Below, piece after piece: positions 24,145 through 35,861 of a stretch of 64,000 bases of DNA. The notes under the pieces were generated by a model, which worked only from the letters and a program-made list of their open reading frames with translations, was not told the origin of the DNA and searched no databases. The position numbers and the translations under genes were made by a program. Source of the DNA: Tretioscincus oriximinensis (taxonomy: Eukaryota > Chordata > Lepidosauria > Squamata > Gymnophthalmidae); contig JAJVDF010000253.1 of the NCBI GenBank assembly GCA_022410635.1, positions 1,157,125 to 1,221,124 of the forward strand, read 5' to 3'. How positions within the stretch are numbered: the stretch's first letter is position 1; each line of letters begins with the position of its first letter.

Positions 24145-24665
24145 AAAATGAGTCTTAAGGCACTTTGGAGACTAACAAGCTAAAGACAGACAGCATAGGT
24201 TTTTGTAGACAAACCTACTTCTTCAGATAGTTGTTCCGTAGTACCTAAAGAAGAAGAAGAACTGGGTTCTTATACCCCGCTTTTCTCACCTTTCAAAGGG
24301 ACTCAAAGCGGCTTACAAGGATATATTTTGCCCAAAGGCTCACATTCTATCTTCCCCACCAGGCTGTGGTGGTTCCCATGTATCTACTTGCAGTCAGTTG
24401 CAATTTCTTGCAATTCCTGCTTTCGAATAGCTGGGTTGGCTAGAGCTACAGGCTAGTGGAAGGTGCTCAGCCCTCCCCACGTCCCACACAGGGCTTTGAA
24501 ACCCCATCTCCCAGGCGAGAGACGAATTCCTAAGCAACTGTGCCTAAAGAAGTAGATTTGTCTACAAAATCTTTGGCCATCTACCTTTTTTCTTGTTTAT
24601 ACTCTTCAGTGCTACAAAACCCAATTGTTAAATGTTTTGGACCAGACTCTAATGCAGCTATTTCT
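24145..24665. repeat. Third inverted GCTTATGCCACC-type repeat, split by a SINE
   Basis: The left arm has GCACTTTGGAGACTAACAAG and CTACTTCTTCAGATAG, the right arm has AAAGAAGTAGATTTGTCTAC. The SINE at 24250-24544 sits between them. An additional decayed half is at about 37335-37420. Confidence 0.55.
24250..24544 (-). mobile_element. tRNA-derived (TTC)n SINE
   Basis: Reversed copy: AAG tail, then ATACCCCGCTTTTCTCACC, to the tRNA-like head. CCTAAAGAAG occurs at both edges as a likely target duplication inside a split palindromic repeat. Confidence 0.85.
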
Positions 24666-24681
24666 TTAAAACTTTACATAA

Positions 24682-24957
24682 TAACATAAGAACATAAAAA
24701 GAGCCATACTGGATCAGGCCACAGCCCGTCTAGTCCAGCCTTCTGTCTCACACAGAGGCCCACCAGATGCACCTGGGCAGTCCGAACAGAGGAAAGCAAA
24801 ATATGTTCATGACTCCCTGCAAATGGTACTTAAGGAGTCCATCCTGGAGGCAACATCCAGACATCCAGACTAGGACCCATTTGTACCCTTGGTGTCCATA
24901 AACCTGTCTACTCCTGTCTTGAAACTATCCAAGCTGTTAGCTACCACCACCTCTTTG
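24682..24957 (-). mobile_element. CR1-type LINE 3' fragment
   Basis: Tail AACATAAGAACATAAAAAG followed by the family 3' UTR up to TTAGCTACCACCACCTC on the plus strand. Confidence 0.85.
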
Positions 24958-25751
24958 CTACACGAGGGTAGGGTTAGTACATAAAAACTGAGATACAACT
25001 TCCCATTTTTAATGGATGGTTAAAAAAAAAAAAGATTTCCACCTGTCCCAGAAGCTATACCTGGTAAAAACTCTTCTATAGCCATCAAAGTTTCAGAATA
25101 CGATCCCAGTTTTATATGGCAACTCTATATTAGGCTAACTGCCATGTCATTTAAGAAAACATCTTGCTTCTATTTCCATTGCCACACAGCTATGAAAGCC
25201 ACAAAACTTGCAAACCTGACATTTAAAATGTATATTAATGAGATATCTGTGGAAAAGCATTTTTAATGTAATTATACTACAATGAATAAGCTTCCAATAA
25301 AGCAAAATAAATCACGACTTAGATTAATGTTCAAGTACTTTAAATTGTATCTGTGGTGCTGATCACACCTTCTTCAGTCCTGAAAAATAAGCTCATTTTT
25401 TCTCCTTCCCACTTAGTCCATCTTGAAGTTCGTCAATCACCATTTCGGTGTGTATTCAGAAATTGCTTGGAGATGCTCCCTTTTAACCTGGCTTTGGATG
25501 GAAAAAATTGGTATCCCTTTCCTGTTTTCAGATATTGTTGTTTTAATATGTTAAGTTGGTTTTTATTGTTAACTGTCCTGAAACCTTCGGAAAGGTCTCA
25601 GGGCAGTTAAAAAAGTCCTTTGGAAAAAGGGGCACTTATAAATAAATGTTTTATTTCATTTATTTTTACTTGTATAGGGTGGTATAGAAATGTAAATAAA
25701 TTGTGTATTCTTCAGGATTGAAGATTGAAAAGATATTGCCAAGGTCTCAGA

Positions 25752-26292
25752 TAGGTTGACCAGATGCCCCCTTTTTTTNGGGGGGGGGACCCGGTTTGGG
25801 GGTGTATACCCCACCCTCCCGGGGGGGCACCATTTCCCTGGTTTTTGCTGAGGAAATTTTTTTATTATTATTATTTTTTGAAAAAAAAAATTTTTTTGAA
25901 AAAAAAATAACTGCTGCACCACTAGGGGGCTCTGGTATCTGAGACCAGCTCCTGAAGGCACCCTCCCCTCAGTAAAAAATAACAATTCTCACACACTTCA
26001 ATTTTTTTAAAAAATTGCTGCACCCCCACTAGGGGATTCTGGCAACTGGTGCCAGCTTCTGAAGGCACATTCTCCTCTGTAAAAAAATTAAAAAATTCTG
26101 ATGTACTGCAAAAATTCTCAGTTTTAAAATTCTTGTACAGTTAAAAAAAATTCTCACATGCTTCACCGATTTCTCGGGTGGGAATTTTGGAAGGCAATGC
26201 ATGTTGGTGAGTAATTTGCATATTTATGAATATGCAAATTAGCATGAATATTAATTACCTCGGTTTGGGTCTCAGAAAATCTGCTCAGTCTA
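25752..26292 (+). mobile_element. Longer relative of the palindromic MITE (about 540 bp)
   Basis: Begins TAGGTTGACCAGATGCCCCC, carries two tandem CTGCACC...CTAGGGG blocks of about 120 bp, and ends near TCTGCTCAGTCTA. It matches the reverse of 41945-42442 along its length. Confidence 0.75.
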
Positions 26293-26347
26293 TCTTAGAT
26301 ACAAAAGGCTCCACAGTAGATGAATAAGTAGATCAATGAATATATAT

Positions 26348-26780
26348 CAATCAATCAGTATTTATTACGGTCGTAAACCAGTACAAAAGGGCACTGCCCT
26401 ACATTAAAGATTTACAAATTTGCCACCGGTTATATAAGTATGGAAGCCAGGATATGGATAAGTACTCTAAATTACTGGCTCAGAATTCTACAAACTCCAC
26501 TCGGTTTGGTCCCACTAACTCTGAGAGATGAATTTCAATCAACCTGGAAAAAACAAATAATAAATAAAGTCGCAACCCTAGGTTTTCTACCCGAACATCT
26601 TTTAAAAGTGGGCTACGAACAGGCAAAGGCAGCTATTAAACAACGAATTTTTGACATGGAACGGCAGCAAGACCTGGCCAGAGCCCCTTTTTTTATCGCT
26701 AGTGATTCCAGAAAGTATAAGGTAACACCTATGACATATTTAACCAACCTAGAAGTGCCAAGCCAACGTAGGGCTTTTAC
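26348..26780. mobile_element. 5'-inverted non-LTR retrotransposon insertion
   Basis: Perfect 15-bp duplications TCAATGAATATATAT flank the insert (26333-26347 and 26781-26795). The left part (26348 to about 26430) is a LINE 3' end on the minus strand with a (TGAT)n-like tail. The right part (about 26440-26780) is an open segment on the plus strand resembling a LINE ORF2 C-terminal region, ending near a PSQRRAFT motif. Opposed halves between one pair of duplications are what 5' inversion by twin priming leaves. The LINE clade is not certain. Confidence 0.72.
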
Positions 26781-26795
26781 TCAATGAATATATAT

Positions 26796-29385
26796 ATAAT
26801 ATATAAATATTAATTAAAACCCCTCAGCATATTTGTTAGTTTTGACACACGTTAGCGCCAAACAGTAATTAGATATTTGGAATTTTACCATTTTTCTGGA
26901 GAAGAGCTTTTCAGAAATGCTTCGTAAATATACCCACCGAGAAACGGATATCAAACTTTTGAACATGGTAACAAAATTTATATATTTTCTTTCCCCCTTT
27001 TCTCTTCTTCCTCCCTCTTTCCCTTCCTCCGTTCCCTGAACACAGTGGCCTAAAAGAACAAAAGGGCCCCGTGCATAGGTGCTCCACATGACCTTCATGG
27101 AGAATGGTAAAATCCTGCATTGCTGGTCTTCTCTTCTCACCTCTTCCTCTCCTTTAGCACGCTTGACCTTGGTGATGTTTGGAGTGCAAGACAAGAAAAA
27201 TGTCCTATTTTCCTGCAGTGTCATCCATTACTCAGCTGAGCAGACATGCTGCTGGAAAGTAGTACAGAAATTAAAAGAGAAAGAAGGGGGGGAGAGAGAG
27301 GAGACTCCAAGGGAACACAATTACAACCCCTCTGATCAGATAACAAGAAAATGAAGCCAAGTCCTCCCTCAGACCCTGAGGAGAAACCCGTCTCATTACA
27401 CATTCAGCAGTGTTAATATTTTCTTTTAAGGTTGCGTGTAGGAAGAGGATGAAGACGAGGAAATCTGGAATGGCTATTGCAATTCTTCCTGTGTCTCTCC
27501 TTCCCACACTCTGCCTTTTCACTTCTTCTCCGATCTAAGTAGTTATCTCCCGATTTATCAGCAAAATTAGATGACTTTCTTCACATCAGTGGACACCATT
27601 TTCTCTCTCCCCTTTTCCTTACACTTCAGACCTACAAGTGCAGAGCAATCAGAGGAAATCTGAGGAGAAAAATGAATCAATGTCCCCAAACAAAATGGCC
27701 AATTTCTCCGACTCCAGATTATTCACAAACATTATAGGGTGAAATTGGTGCCTGGTGTCCCTCGCCATCTATATTTTATTTTAAATAGGATGTAACTACA
27801 GCGCAAATATAGGAGGATTCTATTTATGAAGCTTTGTATTGATTCACTTTGGATTGTTCTGTTTGTTTGTTTGTTTGTTTTCCAGAGGGGCACGAAAAGG
27901 GCTCCGTAATGAACTGCAGTTGATCACTATCCTAATTAATTTTAGATAATGGGGGAAATGGAACTTTCCAGATGCATTTGGGGTGGGAAAGACATGAATC
28001 TCGAAGGTCCATTTCCCTTGGTTGCTCTCTGGAGGTCAGAATGGTGCTTTTCTGGAGGCAGCATTTAGCAAGCAAACTTGGGTGACAACATAACTCTGCA
28101 ATCTTTCTCATATTAATTGCTCATTCTTGCCTGAGGGAGATTGTGTCTCCTATCTTGAATATGAGTGAGAGGTTGCTTGGGTTTCTTTTCAATGCCGCAA
28201 ATGAGTTTCCGTTGTCAGAAGGATGTTTTCTTCCATTCTTCTCCCTCACATGCCAGCGATGTGTCAAATGTACCAACAGCCTGAGGTTCTCACTCCCCAG
28301 GGTGCAAATGAAGATAAAAAATAAGGGGGGAAAAAAAGGTTAGATTATAGAAGTCAGCATGACAAGAACTTAATCTGGTTTCTAAAGAATGAGGCTCTTG
28401 CTAGCAGTCCTGAATGGACCGATAGGCTGCATTGGACAGATAACAATCCTCCAACTTTCTCAATTTGGTGCCTTTATTTTTTAGATTTGGAGACGGGAAA
28501 TAGAGGTAGGCAGAGGGTGCTTGAATGCTTTCATTAATGTTCCTGCCAAACCTTAACCCTGAGACAACACAGAGCTCAAACACCCTAACAACATAATTAC
28601 AAGAACTCTGAGGTTTCTCTGAAGGTTCCTACAATATTTTTTTTTTAAAAAAAAAATGAAAGTGAATATTGTTATATTTGCACAAGCTGAAACTTTGGGA
28701 TTCTACTTAAATGTATACATGCCTGGAAGTCAGCCCAATAAATGATTAGGATTTAGGCTGCGGGAGCAGTTAGATTATTTGGATTCAGCTTTATGTCAAA
28801 GTGACAGTGAAGAAAGGTCAGCATTTGTTTTCTTGGATTTCCTTTTAATTCCTCTGAGGATATGAAGCTTATTGCTTCCTTCCACACTCCTTCACACCAT
28901 TTCTCCTTTTGTTCCCTTCACTCCTTCCTCTCTCTCATCCCCATGGGTGGGGATTCTTGCCTATCAGCCCATCCTCAGTGCTTATCTCTCATCCTTTCTT
29001 TTCATCCCCTCCAAGCCCTGGCAGCTGTGCCCACATCTTTCCACCTCTGGCAAGGCAGGCGGGAAGATTAACTCTGCCTAGAGGCAGTGCCAGAGCTCCA
29101 TCCCAGATTAGACTGGCAACAGCCCTGTTGGTCTCTCCAAGTCACTTACTGAATGTCAGAATTGCAGACTCTGTGCCAGGGGCTGTGGAAATGTAATAAA
29201 AACAGGACGCGAGCAAATGGAGAGACCCAGGCCCTGGACACACTTAAACTTTTAATTCAGCTTCAGTATACTTTCAGAATGGGAAGAAAAATAGTGGCAA
29301 GATTATTAGCAAAGTCATTTTCACATATCATCATTTCAGTATCATCACACTGCTCCTGGTGAGATACGGCGGTGTAGAGTTTATG
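26796..29385. other. Quiet region, no gene seen
   Basis: The longest stretch with few recognisable repeats (a (TTTG)n run at 27858-27880 aside). It could hold conserved non-coding DNA; that cannot be judged from one sequence. Confidence 0.45.
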
Positions 29386-29794
29386 TGAAGAAGAAGAAGA
29401 AGAAGAAGAAGAAGAAGAAGAAGAAGAAGAAGAAGAAGAAGAAGAAGAAGAAGAAGAAGAAGAAGAAGAAGAAGAAGAAGAAGAAGAAGAAGAAGAAGAA
29501 GAACTTCATTCTTATACCCCGCTTTTCTCACCTTTCAAAGGGACTCAAAGCGGCTTACAAGGATATATTTTGCCCGAAGGCTTCCATTCTATCTTCCCCA
29601 CCAGGCTATGATGGTTCCCATTTATCTACTTGCAGTCAGTTGCAATTTCTTGCAATTCTTGCTTTCGAATAGCTGGGTTGGCTAGAGCTACAGGCTAGTG
29701 GAAGGTGCTCACCCCTCCCCCGTCCCACACAGGGCTTCGAAACCCCATCTCCCAGGCGAGAGACGAATTCCTAAGCGACTGAGCTATCCGTGCC
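29386..29794 (-). mobile_element. tRNA-derived (TTC)n SINE with long (AAG)n tail
   Basis: About 119 bp of pure AAG (29386-29504), then a near-complete reversed SINE ending in the head GACTGAGCTATCCGTGCC. The tail is the longest clean trinucleotide run in the window apart from the one at 338-444, which reaches a gap. Confidence 0.87.
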
Positions 29795-29799
29795 TGTGA

Positions 29800-30010
29800 T
29801 AAAGGCCTTTCAGCAAAGAGTTTGGTTGTTCAAAACCCTGCCGAGGAGAGGAGTGCCAACCCAGCTGTTCAAAAGTGAGCAGTTGCAAGTAGATGAATAG
29901 GTGCCATCATCTTAGTGTGATGGGGAAAGATAGAATGTAAGCCACTTTTTGTTCCTATGGGTGAGAAAAGTGGTAGGGTATAAAAACCCAGTTCTTGTTC
30001 ATCTTCTCTC
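29800..30010 (+). mobile_element. Old (TTC)n-family SINE
   Basis: Diverged copy: CCAACCCAGCTGTTCAAAAG, GCAGTTGCAAGTAGATGAAT and GTATAAAAACCCAGTTCTTG. It lies directly beside the younger reversed copy at 29386-29794. Confidence 0.6.
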
Positions 30011-30154
30011 CCACGCTGCTCCCTTTCTAGGCTGCCAAGTGCCCTGGGGATGCAATCAGAAATTGAAATAATTTCAGCTCCAAAAACATCTTAGATTTCC
30101 TGAACGCGAAATCCTATAAACCACCATTTGAAATTGCATTTCAGATGTGTCTCT

Positions 30155-31068
30155 TTTTTTTAAATATTTTTTATTGGTTTTTACAAAGCATATCAGTACA
30201 AAAACAATAAACTTAAGTTTTACATACCATTCCTGTTGTAACAGTAGTAATTACTTGCTTCTCTAGTTATCCATTTAACATAAAATTAACAAATGGTATT
30301 ATAGTACATACCTACATAATGTAACGACATAATATGATTGAATAATATATCAACAATAAGTGTCTACCCCCCCTACCCCTACCCCCCTGAGAGGAAAACG
30401 TATATTATCCTTACATATATTTTTAATTCCTGAGGGTCAATTTAATTGTTGTTAGGAGTTCGGGTCCCCCCCCCCCCAACGGTTATTCTGTATGTATATG
30501 TTTAATTTAGCCCAATTTTTTGTCCAATTCTTTTTAGTTTTAGTGTTTATGTCGAGTTTCTCGCTGACAAAGTCTCCCATTAGCTGGACGGATATATAGT
30601 GGGTCCAATTCTGTAAGGTCAATTTCATTGTATCTTTCCAACCTAAGGTTATGACTGCTTGTGCAGCCATAACCAGATGGTCTACTAAATATTTATCTTC
30701 ATGAACGATTCCTTGATATAGTTGGAATAGGACTAATTCTTTCGAAGGTCTTATTGGGTACCCCAGGATATTATTGATGTGATTCCAGATTAACCTCCAA
30801 AATTTGAGATTATAGGGCACTCCCATAATTGGTGTATATAGTTGGCCCTGACCCCGCAGCCGTGCCAACATAATGGACTGACATTGTGGTTCATGTGGGC
30901 CATTATGCTTGGTGTCCTATACCATCTACTGATGATTTTTAATTGCAACTCCTTCCACCTTGTGTTCTTAATTTTCTCTATCTTAGTCCATTTTGTTTGC
31001 ATCTCTGTTTCTGTGATGTTTATATCTCTTGCCCACGTCTCCGTCCAGCTTCTTATGTTATCAAACGA
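30155..31068 (-). mobile_element. 5'-truncated L1-type LINE with target duplications
   Basis: The minus strand encodes the end of an L1 ORF2-like protein, split over two frames (31002-30790 and 30871-30452). It includes a CWHGCG...H...WEC cluster spaced C-x3-C-x7-H-x4-C, as at the L1 ORF2 C-terminus. A roughly 290-bp 3' UTR with AATAAA and a short A tail follows. Perfect 10-bp duplications ATGTGTCTCT flank it (30145-30154 and 31069-31078). The frameshift near 30.8-30.85 kb shows the copy is dead. Confidence 0.88.
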
Positions 31069-31078
31069 ATGTGTCTCT

Positions 31079-32267
31079 GGCCCCTTCTTTCTTGCAGGCG
31101 CCTACAAGACAATCCACTTCTTAGAATGTGTTTGCTGGGTATACTGAGTCGTGAACAACTGGTAGTTTCCTTGGCAGACATACATAAGAGTTTTTTCACT
31201 GCTTCTTTTATGGAGGAAGCCTAAGAATTGAACCAGCATTCCTCTGATTTGCAGGCACGTTGCTCTACAGTCCTGCCCAGTATGGAAGGCAATTTTTATA
31301 TTCTTCTTCCCTAAGCTAGAACGTGGCTTAACCTTCCATCAGTCTTTAAAAGGCTAATTTAGATGAGGATTGCGTGAAAACTGAGAGAAGATGTGCGGCA
31401 ATTCTCAGAGGCGGGTCTCACATCACTACAATATTGCTAAGTATTATCAGAACTGCGCTATCCTTGGGCAAAACACCTGTAGGAATTTGAGAAGCTGTTA
31501 AACGCCACATACACACACCCTGTTGGTACAAGATGAATATTCCACGTGAATTCCCACTGTGTCAAAAGTTGGCATATATGTAATCTGAAAGCGGAGCTAC
31601 AATTTATCTAGCGATTGAAAGCAAACATCCTTCTGTCACACACTTCTTTTCAAGCTGGTGGTGAAAGCAATTACAAATTATATATAAGTACATACACATA
31701 TTCACCTGCATCAAATGCTGTTATATTACACCCACATTTTCTTACAAAGCTTCAAAACAAAATACAGTGATTACAGGTGAAACCCCGTTATAATGCATGT
31801 CAAAGGGCCGGGTGGATGTGTTCGTTATAATGCAATTATGTAACACATTGTAACCAACTTTACTCTGATGGGAGTTTTTTTTTTAAAGGAAGGAAGGATG
31901 GACATGCACTTATGCCTAAAAATCAAACCAGTCCTTGGAAAACTGGCTTTCTGAAAGTTCTTTTTTAGTCACTTCAGTTGTATAGTTGGGTCCTCGATGG
32001 ATCTTCTGGCCCAGCTTTGAAGCAGAAACAAAGGTAGCAAAAAAAATGAGAGAGGCATCGTCCCTCCCACAAGCAGGGCTAGCTGCAGTGCAGGCTGGTA
32101 GCTNTAGTCTGCAGGCTTGGGCCCAAAGCACATTGGGCAGAAAGGGATGCCTGCTGCTCAGACTACATTTCCCAGCAGGCCCTGCCACCAGCAGCAACAG
32201 GGCCGTTACGTTACAGCTCCGTTACGTTTGGTCCGAGGCACAAGATGGAGACGGTCTCCATTAGTCT
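31079..32267. other. No gene seen
   Basis: Unique-looking sequence with the small Tigger-like trace at 31771. Confidence 0.45.
31771..31860. mobile_element. Possible Tigger/pogo-type fragment
   Basis: ACAGGTGAAACCCCGTTATAATGC with GTTCGTTATAATGC downstream, reminiscent of pogo/Tigger ends. Too short to be sure. Confidence 0.3.
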
Positions 32268-32470
32268 GTGGCACCAATGGCGCAGTCATTAAGANAGGGT
32301 CTCTCAAACCCTGTGTCACATATGGAGAGGGGTGAGCTCTAGCTAACTCAGCTATTCGAAAGTAGATTTGCAATCTACATTTCAAGTAGATTCATGAGTA
32401 CCACTACTACACTGGTGAAGATAGATGTAAGCCTTTGGGCAAAAATTAACCTCATAACCTGAGTCACTTC
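32268..32470 (+). mobile_element. Variant tRNA-derived SINE
   Basis: GGCACCAATGGCGCAGTCAT head, then a CTAACTCAGCTATTCGAAAG body shared with the (TTC)n family. Resembles the copy at 48460 and may be a subfamily. Confidence 0.6.
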
Positions 32471-32479
32471 AGGTGAAAA

Positions 32480-32673
32480 TAGGCTGACCCCTTTTGGAGA
32501 GGGGTGAAAACCTGGTTTTGCGGTGCCTCCCGGTTTTTCCTGAAGGGAAAAAAAAAGATTTTTTCAAAAAAAAAATTTTTAAAANATTTTTCCTCAGCAA
32601 AAACTGTGAGGCACTCCAAAACCGGGTTTCTAACCCCCCCCCCCAAAAAAAAAAGGGTCATCTGGTCAGCCTA
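32480..32673. mobile_element. Palindromic MITE (TAGGCTGACCAGATG family)
   Basis: About 194 bp with near-perfect inverted arms: TAGGCTGACC near the left end, GGGTCATCTGGTCAGCCTA on the right, and a poly-T/poly-A core with TTTTCAAAAAAAAAATTTT. Confidence 0.8.
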
Positions 32674-33053
32674 GGTGAAAAGGGCATGGCATAAAAGCAA
32701 GATTCTCCTCCTTCATCTTCACATTTGGGCTGCTTCTGTAGCTACTGCCAGACCTGATGCAGCTCCATGAAGCTTCTGGATGTCCAAGCTTTTATAATAA
32801 GCCCTTGTTATCATAAAAATGGTGTAGAAAAGCAGGCAGAAATACAGCTAAGAACAATGTCTACCAGAAGCAGAGAAACAGGACGCTGGTAGTTTATTAT
32901 CATTGATAACTTCTACCCTGTCTATAATGATTCCTTGGAATAACTTGTGATTTTGTGCCCAAAATGGAATTTGTGAAATTTCACATTGCTACAGTATGAC
33001 TTTAAAGCCACCATTAGGTAAAATACTTAAATTGAAAACTTTCTGGGCGGGTG

Positions 33054-33602
33054 TAGGCTGACCAGAGGACCACTTTTGGGGAGTGGGATTGCCTCCCAGT
33101 TTNTTCTGAGGAAAGTTTTTTCAAAAAAATATTTTTTTTTGAAAAATGTCTTTTTTNNNAANNNNTTTTCCCTCAGAAAAAAACGGGAGGCACCCAAAAA
33201 TGAGTTTTCAACCCTCCCAAAAGTGGTCATCTGGTCAGCTTACTTCTGGGTGTGTGTGTGTTGAAAACCCGGTTTTGGGGTGCCTCACAGTTTTTTCTGA
33301 GGAAAGTTTTTTCNAAAAAANTTTTTTTTGAAAAATGTTTTGTTTTTTTAATTTTTTTTACCTCAGAAAAAAACGGGAGGCACCCAAAAAATGATCATCT
33401 GGTCAGCTTACTTCTGGGTGTGTGTGTGTGTTGAAAACCTGGTTTTGGGGCGCCTCCCAGTTTTTTCTGAGGAATTTTTTTTTCAAAACCAGATTTTTTT
33501 TGCTTTGTTTTAAAATTATTTTTTCCTCATAAAAAACCGGTCGGAACCCCTAAAATGGGTTTTCAACCCCACCCCAAAAAAAGGGGTCATCTGGTCAGCC
33601 TA
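33054..33602. repeat. Three tandem units of the palindromic MITE
   Basis: Three consecutive units of about 180 bp. The first two end CATCTGGTCAGCTTACTTCT and restart with a (TG)n-GTTGAAAAC stretch; the last ends GTCATCTGGTCAGCCTA. The joins are identical, so tandem duplication of one insertion is more likely than three independent insertions. Confidence 0.8.
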
Positions 33603-34057
33603 GGCGGGTGGATAACAACATTGAATTGAAATGGCAACATTTCCTTTTTTTTAAAAAAAATAATAATTAAAAAATGACTTTTTTNAAAAAAAATGCTAAC
33701 ATCACAGCATATTTGTTAGACAGATTTTACTCGACTCCATATAAAGATGCTTTTCACAGAAATATGTGCTGATTTTGATACAAGCAAATGTTGTATGTTT
33801 GTATGTGTGTGTTAACACGCACACGGTTTTCTGGCTGACAAAAGGCTTTGTGCAAAAATGCTTTGTTGTTAGCTTGCTCATTATGTTTCTCCTGTTTTGC
33901 TGCAACTAAAAATAATAATAAAAGTTCTTTTCCTCACTTACTGCAAATCAGCTTTGGAAAGAAGCCTGCTAAGACATTTTAAAGTCTAAATCATTGAGTA
34001 AGAAAAAGGTAAGAACCTGGAAAATCCCAGGGCTCAAGCCCAATTTATAAAGCAATG

Positions 34058-34823
34058 TAACGGGGGTTTGCTTGCCCGTTATTCGGCTCCTTAGCCTGCC
34101 TAAGGTAGCTGGATCCAATGCGTGCAGACACGTGTAAAGAGATTCACACGGACAACGAGGCTTGGGTTCAGAAGTGATCCAGGAGCGCCCATAGGGTTAT
34201 GAGCCACTCCAGAACACAGGTGTGCACCGTCTTTTATTGACCTCAAATCAGAAGGCGTGGATNGATNNNGTGATGTCAANAAAGGGGTTGGTACAGCACA
34301 CNTGGGTCAGGGCGGACCCAGGTTGTGACACCTGTGTGACGTCTTTCTCTCCTCTCAAGGAGGTGCAGCCTGGTCAGGAAATGCCAAATATGGTATGGTG
34401 CTGAGATACAGGATGGACCCTCTTTAGCCATTGTTTGCCTTTGCTATTATTTCTAAGTACAGGAACCCAGTGACTCACCCACTGGAGAAATGGTCTTAAT
34501 GGTCTTAAATGGTTTACNTCCAGGCCACTATCAGGCTGATGGCTTCAGCCNAGGTGCACAGCCTGGTAAACAAAGGTAGCTCCTTTGCCACAATGGGTAT
34601 AATTAATCCATTCAGACCTGGCAAGGTTTCTTGAGCAAGATATGCCCTCAGGACAGGAAGGGTGATTAGCTGTTCCTGTTTACTCCTGGGGCTGGGGTGA
34701 CCAGAGATTTTTTCCAAAATTTCCATGCAGGCCTCACTTTGGCTAGCAAAGGTCAATCCAGGTATATTNTATATTAAATATATTAATGCCAATTAATATA
34801 TGCCCTCATGACTAACCCCAACA
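34058..34823 (-). mobile_element. Solo LTR, copy 3 (TGTC...GTTA family)
   Basis: 766-bp minus-strand LTR beginning TGTTGGGG and ending CCCCCGTTA. Perfect 6-bp duplications GCAATG lie at 34052-34057 and 34824-34829. The copy is more diverged and contains several Ns. Confidence 0.88.
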
Positions 34824-35349
34824 GCAATGCTAAACTGCCGAAACAATGAGGAAGCAAATATTAGGTCCCTTCCACAGTATAGGGTTTTAATCCCACATAA
34901 CCCAGTCCCCCATCTGATCACATTACAGCAAATATTCAAATACAGCAAATAGATGCATGGAAGGGAGGCTGAATCTGTGCATGGCAGCCAGCTATGATTT
35001 TGCGGTCCTGATTGGCTGGCGTGTTCTCATGGAATTCCAAGCCTCGTGACGGCACGCCAGACCCCAGGAGTTTAGGCAGCTTCTCTTTGGAAGGAGACGT
35101 ATTTCGTGGTGATGTCGGAAAACATCTGCAACCTCTCCTTTCACAAAAAAGGAGCTTGCAGTGCTGGGGGATTCCTGATGGGAAATATTACACTGGCAGC
35201 TCTAAAACCTTGAGCATTTGGGGTTCTCCGTCCGTGAAAGGTACACATGAAAGTTTTGTGATGTCACCTTCTGGGGCGGGACCAGAAGTGACATCGCTTT
35301 GAATGTCATTTCTGGAAGCACAGTTTGGAAGAGACGACATTTGTGATTN

Positions 35350-35539
35350 CAGCAAAGGGGCTAGCAGCACTTTGAGACTAGCTTGAGAAGAGTGGGTGGC
35401 ATAAGCTTTCGTAGACACGTCAACTTCTTCAGATGCTGAGGGACTAATGTGATCTGAAGAAGTAGATGTGTCTATAAAAGCTTATGCCACCCACTTTTCT
35501 CAAGTTAGTCTCAAAGTGCTGCTAGCTCCTTTGCTGGAC
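35350..35539. repeat. Second inverted pair of the GCTTATGCCACCCACTT repeat
   Basis: Same mirrored arms as 15350-15521, with a different centre (GATGCTGAGGGACTAATGTG). Confidence 0.7.
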
Positions 35540-35547
35540 CTTTTTCA

Positions 35548-35861
35548 GGCACGGATAGCTCAGTCGCTTAGGAATTCGTCTCTCGCCTGGGAGATGGGGT
35601 TTCGAAGCCCTGTGTGGGACGTGGGGAGGGGTGAGCACCTTCCACTAGCCTGTAGCTCTAGCCAACCCAGCTATTCGAAAGCATGAATTTCAAGAAATTG
35701 CAACTGACTGCAAGTAGATACATGGGAACCACCACAGCCTGGTGGGGAAGATAGAATGTTAGCCTTCGGGCAAAATATATCCTTGTAAGCCGCTTTGAGA
35801 CCCTTTGAAAGGTGACAAAAGCGGGGTATAAGAACCCAGTTCTTCTTCTTCTTCTTCTTTT
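35548..35861 (+). mobile_element. tRNA-derived (TTC)n SINE, full length
   Basis: Complete copy: GGCACGGATAGCTCAGTCGC head, B box GGTTTCGAAGCCC, body, GGGGTATAAGAACCCAG and (TTC)n. Confidence 0.88.

Noticed and set aside
29331..29672. Poly-Leu and poly-Lys frames at 29.3-29.7 kb
   Set aside because: Translation of the (AAG)n tail of a SINE; not a gene.
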